Positions 42,552 through 51,707 of a stretch of 64,000 nt of DNA are shown here, piece by piece (the first letter of the stretch is position 1; the number at the start of each line of letters is the position of its first letter). This stretch comes from Methanocalculus natronophilus (GTDB lineage Archaea; Halobacteriota; Methanomicrobia; Methanomicrobiales; Methanocorpusculaceae): assembly GCF_038751955.1 (NCBI RefSeq), contig NZ_JBCEXH010000004.1, positions 1-64,000 on the forward strand, read 5' to 3'. A program made the position numbers and the translations under genes. The notes beneath the pieces were generated by a model that worked only from the letters and a program-made list of their open reading frames with translations, was not told where the DNA came from and did no database searches.

Positions 42552-43528
42552 ATAAATATCATACTGAATCAAAAAAGGTGTTGATATTGGATACAAAGGA
42601 GAATTTAAAGTGTATTAAAGGATTAGTTGAAAATGGTACGTACAATATTATCAATGGTACTTATGGTGTTGAAAAAAAATCATTGGATTTAACCATAGTT
42701 ATTCCGAGTCATAATAGACATGATATGATAGAGCGTTCAATAAATTATTATAAAATATTTGGAATCAAATGTATTTATGTTGACTCAACTGATGTTCAGT
42801 ATACAATAAATGACTACTATGATAATATTCAATATCTCCACTTACCAGGTTATTCGTTTGTAGAAAAAATGATTTATGCTTTGGAAAAGATTAATACCAA
42901 ATTTGTTTGTACTTGTGCAGATGATGATTTCTTGATTATTCATGAATTAATAAATGGATATACATTTATGCAGAATAATCCCGATTATGTTTTGTATTAT
43001 GGAAATAGTTGTTCATTTCTTCAAGATAATGGATCTTTTATTCTACAAAAGAAAGCCAATGCTCAAGAAAAACGGATTGTTTGTGGGGATAAATGGAATA
43101 GGGCAAAATCTTTTTTTATAAACTATAAAAATGTGTTATGGAGTCTTTCGAAAAGAAATGTTCTATTAAAAGGATATAAAATGTTAAATTTGTATCATTA
43201 TAAGAATCATAATTTTTATGAGCTTGTATTAGGTACACATTTTTCATTTTGTGGGAATATCATCATATCAAAGGATTTTTGGTTGGTTCGAGAAAACATC
43301 AAAGAGTCTTGGGGGCGTCAACACCAAAGCTTAGTAAGTATCAAACAGAACAACTGCTTGAAAAAAGATTGTCAAAATTTTTTCAAAACTACTGATGAAG
43401 AGTTGTGTTATGGATATGGACGATATTGTTATAGAATTTACAGGGTTTTTGTTTATAAACGAAAAACTCTAGCGTATATGTTATTTCCCTTTAAGTTAAT
43501 AAAACAAATTACAAACAAGTTATTATGA
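42536..43528 (+). CDS. Family 2-like glycosyltransferase
   Basis: 330 residues. After a ~50-residue N-terminal extension, LTIVIPSHNRHDMIERSINYY is the GT-A start and FVCTCADDDFLI provides the DxD. The C-terminal half is Lys/Tyr/Phe/Asn-rich without clear membrane helices. Very AT-rich. It overlaps the following NeuB-like gene by 4 bases, so the acceptor sugar may be the product of that pathway. Confidence 0.75.
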   Translation: MVEEVDKYHTESKKVLILDTKENLKCIKGLVENGTYNIINGTYGVEKKSLDLTIVIPSHNRHDMIERSINYYKIFGIKCIYVDSTDVQYTINDYYDNIQYLHLPGYSFVEKMIYALEKINTKFVCTCADDDFLIIHELINGYTFMQNNPDYVLYYGNSCSFLQDNGSFILQKKANAQEKRIVCGDKWNRAKSFFINYKNVLWSLSKRNVLLKGYKMLNLYHYKNHNFYELVLGTHFSFCGNIIISKDFWLVRENIKESWGRQHQSLVSIKQNNCLKKDCQNFFKTTDEELCYGYGRYCYRIYRVFVYKRKTLAYMLFPFKLIKQITNKLL

Positions 43529-44595
43529 ATTCTAAGGTGTTAACTATGATCCCCTACATCATCGCAGAAACTGCATACAACCATGAAGGTAATTTCAATT
43601 ACCTTCTGAAGATGACAGAAGAGATCGGAGCACTCGGCGTCCAGGCAATCAAATATCACCTTCTTCTTGATACGTCATCCTATATGGTCGAAAACCATCC
43701 TCTTTCAAAAACAATTAAAAGCTGGATGTTTTCAAAAGAACAATGGATGGAGGCTTTCCGGATTGCTCATGCGCGAGGTCTGGATATCGTTGCTCTTTGC
43801 GATGATAGAGAGAGTCTTGAGTTTATTATTACAACATTTCCAGATATCTTCGCTGTCGAATTGCATGCTGTAAGTTTAAATGACTATCACATGCTCAAAG
43901 AAGCAGCACAGTTCCCCGGTAAGGTTATTCTTGGTATTGGCGGTTCAACATTAGATGAAATTCATTATGCTGTAGAATTTTTGAGAAATAAAGGAAAAGA
44001 GGATATTCTTCTGATGTATGGGTTTCAGAGTTATCCCACGAACTATGCCGAGATTAACCTGAAAAAGATGCTCAAAATAAAGGACTTCTTTAACCTACCG
44101 GTAGGATATGCCGATCACACAGCCTATGATGATTCAAATAATGTTCTCATCAGTTGCATGGGTGCCATGATGGGTATCCCAATCCTTGAAAAACATTATA
44201 CTCCGGATTATGGGGTGGAAAGAATTGATTATCATGCAGCTGTTGGAAAGGATCAGATGAAAGAGATAAAAGAGTTGATGGAACTCGCGCTACTAGTTGT
44301 TGGAGATGGATCCCCCGGAATGAGCTCTGCTGAGAAAAAGTATGGAAACACCGGTCCCATGAAAAAAGCAATCGTAGCAGCACATGATATCCAAAAAGGA
44401 ACAATCCTCGATGCAGACGATTTAATCTTCAAAAGGACAGAAACGGAAAGTCCAATAAAGCAATTGGACTTTTCAAAGTTTATTGGTCTGAAAGCAAGTC
44501 GAGCTTTGAAAAAAGATGATAGTATTACATTCAGTGATATTGAATATAATTTCAAAACAGGTAGTGCAGAGGATTATACAAATATTAAAAGGTAA
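43525..44595 (+). CDS. Divergent NeuB-family sialic-acid-type synthase with SAF domain
   Basis: 356 residues. TIM barrel: YIIAETAYNHEGNFNYLLKM, AIKYHLLLD, and VGYADHT/EKHYTPD blocks correspond to NeuB metal and PEP sites but are clearly diverged (canonical NeuB has AEAGVNHNG and VGYSDHT). The C-terminal antifreeze-like SAF domain is present (KKAIVAAHDIQKGTILDADDL). It condenses PEP with a sugar aldehyde; the substrate probably differs from that of the canonical NeuB at 45508. Paired with the cytidylyltransferase that follows. Confidence 0.75.
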   Translation: MNSKVLTMIPYIIAETAYNHEGNFNYLLKMTEEIGALGVQAIKYHLLLDTSSYMVENHPLSKTIKSWMFSKEQWMEAFRIAHARGLDIVALCDDRESLEFIITTFPDIFAVELHAVSLNDYHMLKEAAQFPGKVILGIGGSTLDEIHYAVEFLRNKGKEDILLMYGFQSYPTNYAEINLKKMLKIKDFFNLPVGYADHTAYDDSNNVLISCMGAMMGIPILEKHYTPDYGVERIDYHAAVGKDQMKEIKELMELALLVVGDGSPGMSSAEKKYGNTGPMKKAIVAAHDIQKGTILDADDLIFKRTETESPIKQLDFSKFIGLKASRALKKDDSITFSDIEYNFKTGSAEDYTNIKR

Positions 44596-44600
44596 TTGGA

Positions 44601-45407
44601 ATGAAAATTGGCTTTTTAATAACTGCCCGGCTTAAGTCATCCCGACTTCCACTCAAAGTGATTATGGATCTGAATGGTAAGACTGTGATCGAACGTCTCA
44701 TCGATAGAATCAAAGAGATTCAGGGAATTTCGGAAATTGTGCTCTGTACCTCAACTCATCCACAGGATAAAATTCTGGTGAATATCGCAAAAAAAAATGA
44801 TATCTACTATTTCTGCGGAGATGAAGTTGATGTCCTCAAGCGTCTTTATGATGCAGGCCGTTTTTTTGGGATTGATTATTTTCTTGGAATAACAGCAGAT
44901 AACCCTTTGATTTCAATATATTATTCCAACCTGATTGTTGATGAGATCCAGAAAGGCCACTATGATTTCATAGAGATTGATGGACTCCCCCTTGGGAGTG
45001 CAACATATGGGATGAAGATTCAGGCACTGGAAACAATGTGTGAGATTAAGCAGATTGTGGATACAGAAATTTGGGGGTATCTTATCAGACGTCCGGAAGT
45101 TTTTTCCATAAAAACAATTGGTGCAAAGGGGAAACTATGCCGTCCTGAATTGCGGTTTACGCTGGATTACCTGGAAGATTATGAGGTGATGAGAGCCATC
45201 CATACAAATGTACCGTTTAAAAATGTGTTAAATCTTGCAGATGTAATCGATTATCTGGATCTACACCAAAGCATTGTAGATATAAATAAAAACTGTGTAC
45301 AATTAGATGTAGAGGATGGTGTGAAAAAAAGCATTGATGAGTATTATACTAATAATCTTCAACAGATATTGGATATTAAGGAAAGAGTCTATAGATCATA
45401 TATCTGA
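44601..45407 (+). CDS. Cytidylyltransferase (SpsF/NeuA-like)
   Basis: 268 residues. IGFLITARLKSSRLPLKVI is the CMP-sugar synthetase-type nucleotide loop, followed by EIVLCTSTHPQD and FLGITADNPLIS containing the metal-binding Asp, and FTLDYLEDYE. SpsF-like members activate keto-sugar acids. It begins 5 bases after the divergent NeuB and is the only CMP-transferase candidate for both NeuB paralogues in the window. Confidence 0.8.
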   Translation: MKIGFLITARLKSSRLPLKVIMDLNGKTVIERLIDRIKEIQGISEIVLCTSTHPQDKILVNIAKKNDIYYFCGDEVDVLKRLYDAGRFFGIDYFLGITADNPLISIYYSNLIVDEIQKGHYDFIEIDGLPLGSATYGMKIQALETMCEIKQIVDTEIWGYLIRRPEVFSIKTIGAKGKLCRPELRFTLDYLEDYEVMRAIHTNVPFKNVLNLADVIDYLDLHQSIVDINKNCVQLDVEDGVKKSIDEYYTNNLQQILDIKERVYRSYI

Positions 45408-45507
45408 ATGAATTGATGTTCTTTGTTTAAGATACATTTCGACTCAGAATAAGTGCAATTCAGAGAGATATTGAAATGTCTAAAGCAGAATGAAAAGGCT
45501 GGATACA

Positions 45508-46560
45508 ATGATGCAACCAATCCACATCGCCCATAAAACCATAAGTGTAGATCACCCCTGCTTCATCATCGCCGAGGCCGGTGTCAACCACAACGGCGAT
45601 ATCAACCTCGCAAAACGGCTCATTGATGCAGCAGTGGATGCGGGAGCCGATGCTGTCAAGTTCCAGACATTCAGGGCAGATGCCATTGTCACCTTCACTG
45701 CCGAGAAGGCAGCATATCAGAAACAAACAACAGGATCTGAAGCATCACAGTATGAGATGATCAAGCAGCTTGAACTCACCTATCAAGAGTTTCAGGAGCT
45801 GTATGATTATGCCGGGAGCAAGGGCATCATCTTCCTCTCCACTCCGTTTGATGAAGAGAGTGTTGACTTCCTTGTTCGGCTTGGAATTCCGGCATTCAAA
45901 ATACCTTCAGGTGAGATCACCAATGTCCTCCTCCTGAAGAAGATTGCAGAAAAAAAGAAGCCTATTATCCTCTCCACAGGAATGGCAACCCTCGGCGAGG
46001 TGGAGGAGGCAGTTAACTATCTTCGGCAGCATGGTGCTCAGGAGCTTATGCTTCTTCACTGCACAACCAGCTATCCCGCTCCTATCCATTCGGTGAACTT
46101 GCGGGCAATGGAGACGATGGGCTGTGCATTCAAGGTGCCTGTTGGGTATTCGGATCATACGGAAGGAATCACCATCCCGATTGCTGCTGCCACCATGGGG
46201 GCAAAAGTAATTGAAAAACATTTTACATTGGATCGCTCGCTCCCAGGGCCGGATCACCGGGCATCTCTTGAGCCGGATGAACTGAAGGCAATGGTTCAGG
46301 CAATACGGGATGTGGAGCGTGCATTTGGGGATGGCGTGAAGTGTCCGTGTGAAGAGGAGATGGCAATAAAGAAGGTTGCCCGGCGTAGTATTGTGGCGAA
46401 AAGAGACATCGCTGTTGGGGCATTAATTCAATCTGAAGACCTGGCAATAAAACGACCTGGGACCGGAATAGAACCGAAATATATAGATCTATTGATTGGT
46501 AAAAAGGCAAAGATAGCGATTCCAAGAGATCATGTCATTACATGGGATATGGTGGAATGA
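45508..46560 (+). CDS. neuB: N-acetylneuraminate/legionaminate synthase
   Basis: 350 residues from ATG 45508 (AAAGG nearby; ATG 45490 possible). FIIAEAGVNHNGDINLAKRL, ADAVKFQTF, LSTGMATLGE, VGYSDHTEG and GAKVIEKHFTLDRSLPGPDH are canonical NeuB blocks, followed by a complete SAF domain. It condenses PEP with ManNAc-type sugars to a nonulosonic acid. The stop overlaps ATG 46557 of a neuC stub, so the ancestral order was neuB-neuC. Confidence 0.93.
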   Translation: MMQPIHIAHKTISVDHPCFIIAEAGVNHNGDINLAKRLIDAAVDAGADAVKFQTFRADAIVTFTAEKAAYQKQTTGSEASQYEMIKQLELTYQEFQELYDYAGSKGIIFLSTPFDEESVDFLVRLGIPAFKIPSGEITNVLLLKKIAEKKKPIILSTGMATLGEVEEAVNYLRQHGAQELMLLHCTTSYPAPIHSVNLRAMETMGCAFKVPVGYSDHTEGITIPIAAATMGAKVIEKHFTLDRSLPGPDHRASLEPDELKAMVQAIRDVERAFGDGVKCPCEEEMAIKKVARRSIVAKRDIAVGALIQSEDLAIKRPGTGIEPKYIDLLIGKKAKIAIPRDHVITWDMVE

Positions 46561-46622
46561 CCAGAAAAATACTCTACATAACCGGAACACGTGCAGACAA
46601 TGGGCTTGTTGGATTAACTTAA
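46557..46622 (+). pseudogene. neuC: 21-codon N-terminal stub of neuC
   Basis: ATG 46557 overlaps the neuB stop (ATGA) and encodes TRKILYITGTRADNGLV.. then stops. ILYITGTRADYGL-type starts are diagnostic of hydrolysing UDP-GlcNAc 2-epimerases (NeuC). A full but different and more AT-rich neuC is found 1.8 kb further on, after an acetyltransferase and an aminotransferase-like gene. The stub marks the upstream edge of a replaced segment. Confidence 0.75.
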
Positions 46623-46709
46623 CAACTCATGATGAGATCGTATGATGGTTTCTTGAAAAAAGGTATTATATCATTAAAATTTATAATCGTTTGGAGTCTC
46701 TGATGCTTT

Positions 46710-47297
46710 ATGCAACATGATGTTAAACAGATTTCTCTTAGAAAAGCAAAAATCGATGATTTTGATTTTTTCTATTCAATAAAGTCCGAAAAATCAAATA
46801 TATATTGGACAGGTCACGATAAAAAACCAGACGCCTTTTCTTTGAAAATATGGTTTGAAGGGCAAATAAATAGTGAAAAAAGATTAATATATATTATTTA
46901 TTTGAATGACGTGAAGGTAGGTTATTCATATTTAGATATCATAACAGATAGTATAATTGAAACGGAAGGATTGGAAAAAATTCTGGAATCACCAAAGACA
47001 TTAATTGATAATTCTTACATCAATAAAAAAGATAAGGTAATTATAGAGATATCTATTGGGATCAGTGAGGTTTATCAAAATCAGGGATTAGGTAATTTTG
47101 CAATTGAAACTTTGTTGAAATTGATAAAAAATGAATATAAATTTTTTAAAATAATTTGTTGGATTCTAGAAAATAATGTTACATCACAGAAAATATTTAA
47201 AAAAAACAGTTTTTATCCAACAATTGATGTAAGAAATCAATATATTCCGTGTGATGATAAAACTTACCAAATGAGAAAATATATTTACGATGTGTGA
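46710..47297 (+). CDS. GNAT-family N-acetyltransferase
   Basis: 195 residues, very AT-rich. ISLRKAKIDDFDFFYSIKS is the usual GNAT first strand; EISIGISEVYQNQGLGNFAIE carries the acetyl-CoA loop QxxGxG; the WILENNVTSQKIFKKNSF block is the typical C-terminal NxxSxxxFxKxGF-like motif. In nonulosonic acid loci such enzymes N-acylate the amino sugar. It directly abuts the next gene. Confidence 0.8.
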   Translation: MQHDVKQISLRKAKIDDFDFFYSIKSEKSNIYWTGHDKKPDAFSLKIWFEGQINSEKRLIYIIYLNDVKVGYSYLDIITDSIIETEGLEKILESPKTLIDNSYINKKDKVIIEISIGISEVYQNQGLGNFAIETLLKLIKNEYKFFKIICWILENNVTSQKIFKKNSFYPTIDVRNQYIPCDDKTYQMRKYIYDV

Positions 47298-48389
47298 TTG
47301 CATATGGAGATTGGAGGTTTTTTTCATTTTCCGGATATTGAGTATATAGACTCCAAAAATTCAGTCCTACATTATTTAAATAATTCTATCGGTGATAACA
47401 AGTGTCTTTTTATTCAGGATGGGCGCCAGGCAATAAAATTTGTCCTTCAGCAGATACAAGACGTTCAACAGAAAAATTGTTACCTCCCTACATATCTTTG
47501 TCATTCGATTATTCAGCCCTTCCAGGAAATGCGATTAAATATCTTTTTTTACGATCACATACATCCTTTGACACAGAATATTGATGAAAATGTATACAAC
47601 TCCATAATTCTAATTATAGATTATTTTGGAACAGAATTTTACTTATTAAATCAAATAAAGAAATTGCTTGAAAACGGCAATTCTATCATACTTGACGTAA
47701 CTCATTCTCTATTAGATAAGTCAAGGCTTCAATTAAGTCATAAGAATCTCTTTTATATTTCAAGTCTCAGAAAAACATTTCCAATTCCAGATGGTGGAGT
47801 GATTCTTCATTCTAATATTGAATTTGATATTAATATGGAGGGTTCAGAATCTTATGTACCCATGCTTGATGCGATGATTTTAAAAAGAACATACCTAAAT
47901 AAGAATTATAATCTTTCTAGAATTCATAATATGGATGTAAAAAATTTATTTATGGTGAAATATAAAAAATATGAAGAAGATAAAGATTGCCGATCTATTG
48001 CACTTCATCACATCCCCCAAATTTCATTATTAATTCTTTCAAGTCTCGATATTAACACAATTGTAGAGCGACGATGGCAAAATATTCATACACTTTATGA
48101 TTGTTGTAAAAAAAATGAATTATTTTTATATGGATTGAATGACATAAAAAGTCCATTTATGGTTCCATTGGTTTTACATAATAACCAAAAGAGGGAAGAT
48201 CTACAAAGTCTATTAATAAATAATGGTATTTATCCACCTATTCATTGGGATATCAAGGGTATAGTACCTGGGTCATTTCTCTATGAGCATCAGTTAAGTA
48301 AGAAGATTTTATCAGTTCCGATTGATCAACGATATGATTCAGACCAAATGACGGGCATTTGTAAAATTCTTAATCAGGTGAAAACATGA
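47298..48389 (+). CDS. Divergent aminotransferase-fold (DegT-like) PLP enzyme
   Basis: 363 residues. The PLP fold is suggested by an FIQDGRQAIKFVLQQI helix start, the cofactor-binding Asp in SIILDVTHSLL, and SSLRKTFPIPDGGVI with K159 as candidate Schiff-base lysine. The sequence is far from LegC/PseC (compare 50583-51707), so substrate specificity is unknown. AT-rich and co-transcribed with the GNAT before and neuC after (ATGA overlap with neuC). Confidence 0.65.
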   Translation: MHMEIGGFFHFPDIEYIDSKNSVLHYLNNSIGDNKCLFIQDGRQAIKFVLQQIQDVQQKNCYLPTYLCHSIIQPFQEMRLNIFFYDHIHPLTQNIDENVYNSIILIIDYFGTEFYLLNQIKKLLENGNSIILDVTHSLLDKSRLQLSHKNLFYISSLRKTFPIPDGGVILHSNIEFDINMEGSESYVPMLDAMILKRTYLNKNYNLSRIHNMDVKNLFMVKYKKYEEDKDCRSIALHHIPQISLLILSSLDINTIVERRWQNIHTLYDCCKKNELFLYGLNDIKSPFMVPLVLHNNQKREDLQSLLINNGIYPPIHWDIKGIVPGSFLYEHQLSKKILSVPIDQRYDSDQMTGICKILNQVKT

Positions 48390-49516
48390 AGAAAAAAATT
48401 GTTTATGTATCTGGTTCAAGATCAGATTATTCTCTCATCAAACGAACTCTGTTACATTTGAATCAATTAACAGAACTTACTATCGTGGCAACATGTATGC
48501 ACCTTAGTGATCAATTTGGTAATACGTTAAGAGAGATACAAACTGATGGATTTACTATTAGAAAAGTTGATATGTTATTTGACAATAACAGTCTTGGATC
48601 GATGGCTAAATCTCTTGGGATTGGACTGTATGGAATAACCCAAATTCTAGAGGAGATTAAACCAGATCTCGTTTTTATTGAAGGAGACAGAGGTGAAAGT
48701 CTTGCTGGTGCTATCTCTGCCACGCATTTAAATATACCTATTGTCCACCATGGGGGTGGCGATCTTTCAGGTTCCATAGATGACAAAATTCGATCTGCAA
48801 TAACCGTTTTATCTGATTTTCACCTGACTGGAAATCAGGAGAGTTATCTAAGACTCATTAATTCAGGAATTGTGGAAGAAACAATTGCTATGGTGGGGGA
48901 ACCGGGTCTTGACGATATTATATTACGAGAGTATACACCCGAAGATGAAATCGATGCAAAGTTTTGTCTTTTATCTGGACAACCATTAATATTGTTGATG
49001 CATCATCCAGACACTAAAGAAATTTTGGATGTTGAAACACAAATGAGAATAATTTTGGATGCAATTAATGAATTAGAAATATCTACTATTGCAGTTTATT
49101 CGAATGCTGATTCTGGAGGAAGAATAATTAATTCAGTCCTTGAAAAAAAAGCTAAAGAATTACCATTCTTTCAAGTCTTCCCACACCTTGAAAGGCGGGA
49201 TTTTCTTGGGTTATTAGATAAGTGCACTATAATGCTCGGAAATTCAAGTGCGGGAATTGTTGAATTACCAAGTTTTAAAAAACCCTTCGTATGCATCGGT
49301 TCAAGGCAGAATAACAGATTGAGAGCAGGTAACACACTGAATGTTAATTGTGATATAGATGAGATTATTGATGCCGTTCATTTTGCAATGCATGATAGTT
49401 CATTTATAGAGAAAATAAAACATATACAAAATCCATATGGTGATGGATGCGCATCTGAAAAGATAGTGAGTCATATAATGCGAACCCTGGAGTCTATTGA
49501 TGGAAATAATAACTGA
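48386..49516 (+). CDS. neuC: UDP-N-acetylglucosamine 2-epimerase (hydrolysing), NeuC/LegG type
   Basis: 376 residues, full length. IVYVSGSRSDYSLIK start, FIEGDRGESLAGA, HHGGGDLSGSIDDKIR, the MHHPDT loop and MLGNSSAGIVELPSF near the C-terminus are diagnostic. It releases UDP and epimerises C2 to give the ManNAc-type substrate of NeuB. AT-rich and clearly distinct from the stub at 46557. Overlaps the FemAB-like gene by 17 bases. Confidence 0.92.
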   Translation: MKKKIVYVSGSRSDYSLIKRTLLHLNQLTELTIVATCMHLSDQFGNTLREIQTDGFTIRKVDMLFDNNSLGSMAKSLGIGLYGITQILEEIKPDLVFIEGDRGESLAGAISATHLNIPIVHHGGGDLSGSIDDKIRSAITVLSDFHLTGNQESYLRLINSGIVEETIAMVGEPGLDDIILREYTPEDEIDAKFCLLSGQPLILLMHHPDTKEILDVETQMRIILDAINELEISTIAVYSNADSGGRIINSVLEKKAKELPFFQVFPHLERRDFLGLLDKCTIMLGNSSAGIVELPSFKKPFVCIGSRQNNRLRAGNTLNVNCDIDEIIDAVHFAMHDSSFIEKIKHIQNPYGDGCASEKIVSHIMRTLESIDGNNN

Positions 49517-50573
49517 GAAAGATGAATGGAATCGGGTGCTAACACGATTTTCAAATTTCAATGATGTTTATTTTCATTATGAGTATTTTAAATTATTCGC
49601 TAATCATTATAATGCAAAACCTGAAGGACTAGTATGGGAAGATCAGCACGTATGCATATTCTGGTCACATCTTATAAGAGGGATTCCGAACACATTAAAT
49701 GATACGCATAATTATTTTGATCTTATAACTCCTTATGGATACGGAGGTCCCCTAATCCATTATAAAAACGATGATATTTCAAAAAGAACGAAATCATTGC
49801 AATTATTTATGAGGGATTATTATCACTTCGCCAAAGAGAATAATTATATTTCTGAATTTATTCGTTTTCATCCGGTCTTAAAGAACTGGGAAACCTTTTC
49901 TGAGGGTTTCGAGAATCACATATCATTGCATTATAACAATGATACAGTACTTATTGACCTTAGAAACGATCTTGATAAAATTTGGCAGGGAATACGTAAA
50001 GGGCATAAGTACAACATAAAGAAAACGAAAAGAGAAAATTGTGAAGTGAAAATATCTGAAAATCCTCTAGAAAGCGATATTGATGAATTCATTTCTTTAT
50101 ATTATGATACAATGAAAAATAATTGTGCATCCGATAAATATTTTTTTGCTCCATCTTTCATTAAAGATCACTTTTCATCTCTCTTTTCAGTATTAGTTGA
50201 AGTAAATTGTTCTGAACAACTAATGGGTGCTAGTATGTTTATTGCTGGAAACTCCATTGTTAATTATCATCTTTCAGGATCGAAAAAAAATATAAAAGGT
50301 GTTTATCCTTCTGAAACAATCATATGGAATGCCATAAAGTGGGCAAAAAATAACGATTTTACATATTTACATCTAGGGGGTGGATTTGGAGAGAGTGACT
50401 CATTATTTAATTTTAAGAAAGGTTTTTCAAATACAATCACACCCTACTACACTGGTAGAATTATTTTCGACGATGCAAAATACCGGGAATTTTCACAGTT
50501 TTGCACTTTTAATAATGCTGAAAATACATTCTTTCCTGCTTACAGATATGGACAAAGTCATACAATTATTTAG
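49500..50573 (+). CDS. FemAB/GNAT-fold acyl- or aminoacyl-transferase-like protein
   Basis: 357 residues from ATG 49500. IWQGIRKGHKYNIKKTKRENCEV is the start of the second GNAT domain as in FemAB-like/BioF2 proteins, and YPSETIIWNAIKWAKNNDFTYLHLGGG the end. Such proteins in polysaccharide loci attach amino acids or acyl groups to sugar amines. AT-rich, within the same cassette as neuC. Confidence 0.75.
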   Translation: MEIITEKDEWNRVLTRFSNFNDVYFHYEYFKLFANHYNAKPEGLVWEDQHVCIFWSHLIRGIPNTLNDTHNYFDLITPYGYGGPLIHYKNDDISKRTKSLQLFMRDYYHFAKENNYISEFIRFHPVLKNWETFSEGFENHISLHYNNDTVLIDLRNDLDKIWQGIRKGHKYNIKKTKRENCEVKISENPLESDIDEFISLYYDTMKNNCASDKYFFAPSFIKDHFSSLFSVLVEVNCSEQLMGASMFIAGNSIVNYHLSGSKKNIKGVYPSETIIWNAIKWAKNNDFTYLHLGGGFGESDSLFNFKKGFSNTITPYYTGRIIFDDAKYREFSQFCTFNNAENTFFPAYRYGQSHTII

Positions 50574-50582
50574 GTGAATTTC

Positions 50583-51707
50583 ATGTGGAACATACCCCTC
50601 TTTAAAATGTACTACGATGAAGATGACATCGAATCAGTCTCCGCCGCTCTTCGCTCAGGCATGAACTGGGCCGTTGGATCTGACGTGACATCATTTGAAA
50701 ACGAGCTGGCAGAATACATCGGCACCAGATATTGCCTTACCTTCAACTCCGGTACATCAGCGTTGCACACAGCCTTGCTGGCGCACGGAATCGGCGCTGG
50801 GGATGAGGTCATTGTCCCGTCATTCACCTTCATTGCTACAGCGAACGCACCGCTTTTCGTTGGGGCACGCCCGGTCTTTGCCGATATCGAGGAGACGACA
50901 CTCGGCCTTGACCCGGATAGTGTTCTTGAGCAGATCACTCCACGAACCCGTGTACTCATGCCTGTTCACTATGGGGGGTGCCCCTGTATGATTCGGGAGC
51001 TCCGGGAGATTGCTGATGACCATAATCTCATCCTCATCGAAGATGCCGCAGAGGCGTTAGGTGCCTCTATTGAAGGCAAAAAGGTTGGATCGTATGGTGA
51101 CTCATCGATGCTCAGCTTCTGCCAGAACAAAGTGATTACGACCGGTGAGGGAGGGGCTCTTGTTACAGATGATCGTGATCTCTATGAGAGGTCAAAACTG
51201 ATCCGCTCACACGGCAGGCTGGAGACCGCAGATTATTTCTCTTCATGCGTAAGCATGGATTATATCACGCTGGGATATAACTTCAGGCTCTCCAATATTG
51301 CTGCTGCCCTGGGCCGGGCACAGCTTCGGAAGGTTGATCAAATCATCGCCATGCGAAAGGCTATTGCAGGATTGTATACAACACTGCTTCAGGAAAAAGT
51401 GCCTGAGATCTCGGTCATGAGTCCTCCGGATGGTTATATGCATGTGAATCAGTTATTTTCAGTACGTGTACCACAGAGGGATGGTCTCATGAAGTATCTG
51501 GCAGAACAGGGGATTATGAGCAAGATCTATTTTGATCCTGTGCATCTGACACAGCATTACCGTTCTCTGCCCGGATATGATGTCTCACTTCCTATTACTG
51601 AGACGGTGACTGGAGATATTCTGAGCCTGCCAATCTACCCGGGGATGCCAGAAGAGGAAGTGATCCGGGTGGTTGATACAATGGCAGAGTACTATGCGGT
51701 GAAGTAG
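50583..51707 (+). CDS. DegT/DnrJ/EryC1/StrS-family aminotransferase (LegC/PseC-like)
   Basis: 374 residues from ATG 50583, preceded by TAGGTGA. FNSGTSALHTALLAHGIG, IVPSFTFIATANAPLF, LIEDAAEALGAS and SFCQNKVITTGEGG with K183 as the PLP lysine are all canonical. It likely aminates C4 of the 4-keto sugar made by the CapD-like dehydratase encoded immediately after it. GC content returns to normal here, after the AT-rich cassette. Confidence 0.9.
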   Translation: MWNIPLFKMYYDEDDIESVSAALRSGMNWAVGSDVTSFENELAEYIGTRYCLTFNSGTSALHTALLAHGIGAGDEVIVPSFTFIATANAPLFVGARPVFADIEETTLGLDPDSVLEQITPRTRVLMPVHYGGCPCMIRELREIADDHNLILIEDAAEALGASIEGKKVGSYGDSSMLSFCQNKVITTGEGGALVTDDRDLYERSKLIRSHGRLETADYFSSCVSMDYITLGYNFRLSNIAAALGRAQLRKVDQIIAMRKAIAGLYTTLLQEKVPEISVMSPPDGYMHVNQLFSVRVPQRDGLMKYLAEQGIMSKIYFDPVHLTQHYRSLPGYDVSLPITETVTGDILSLPIYPGMPEEEVIRVVDTMAEYYAVK

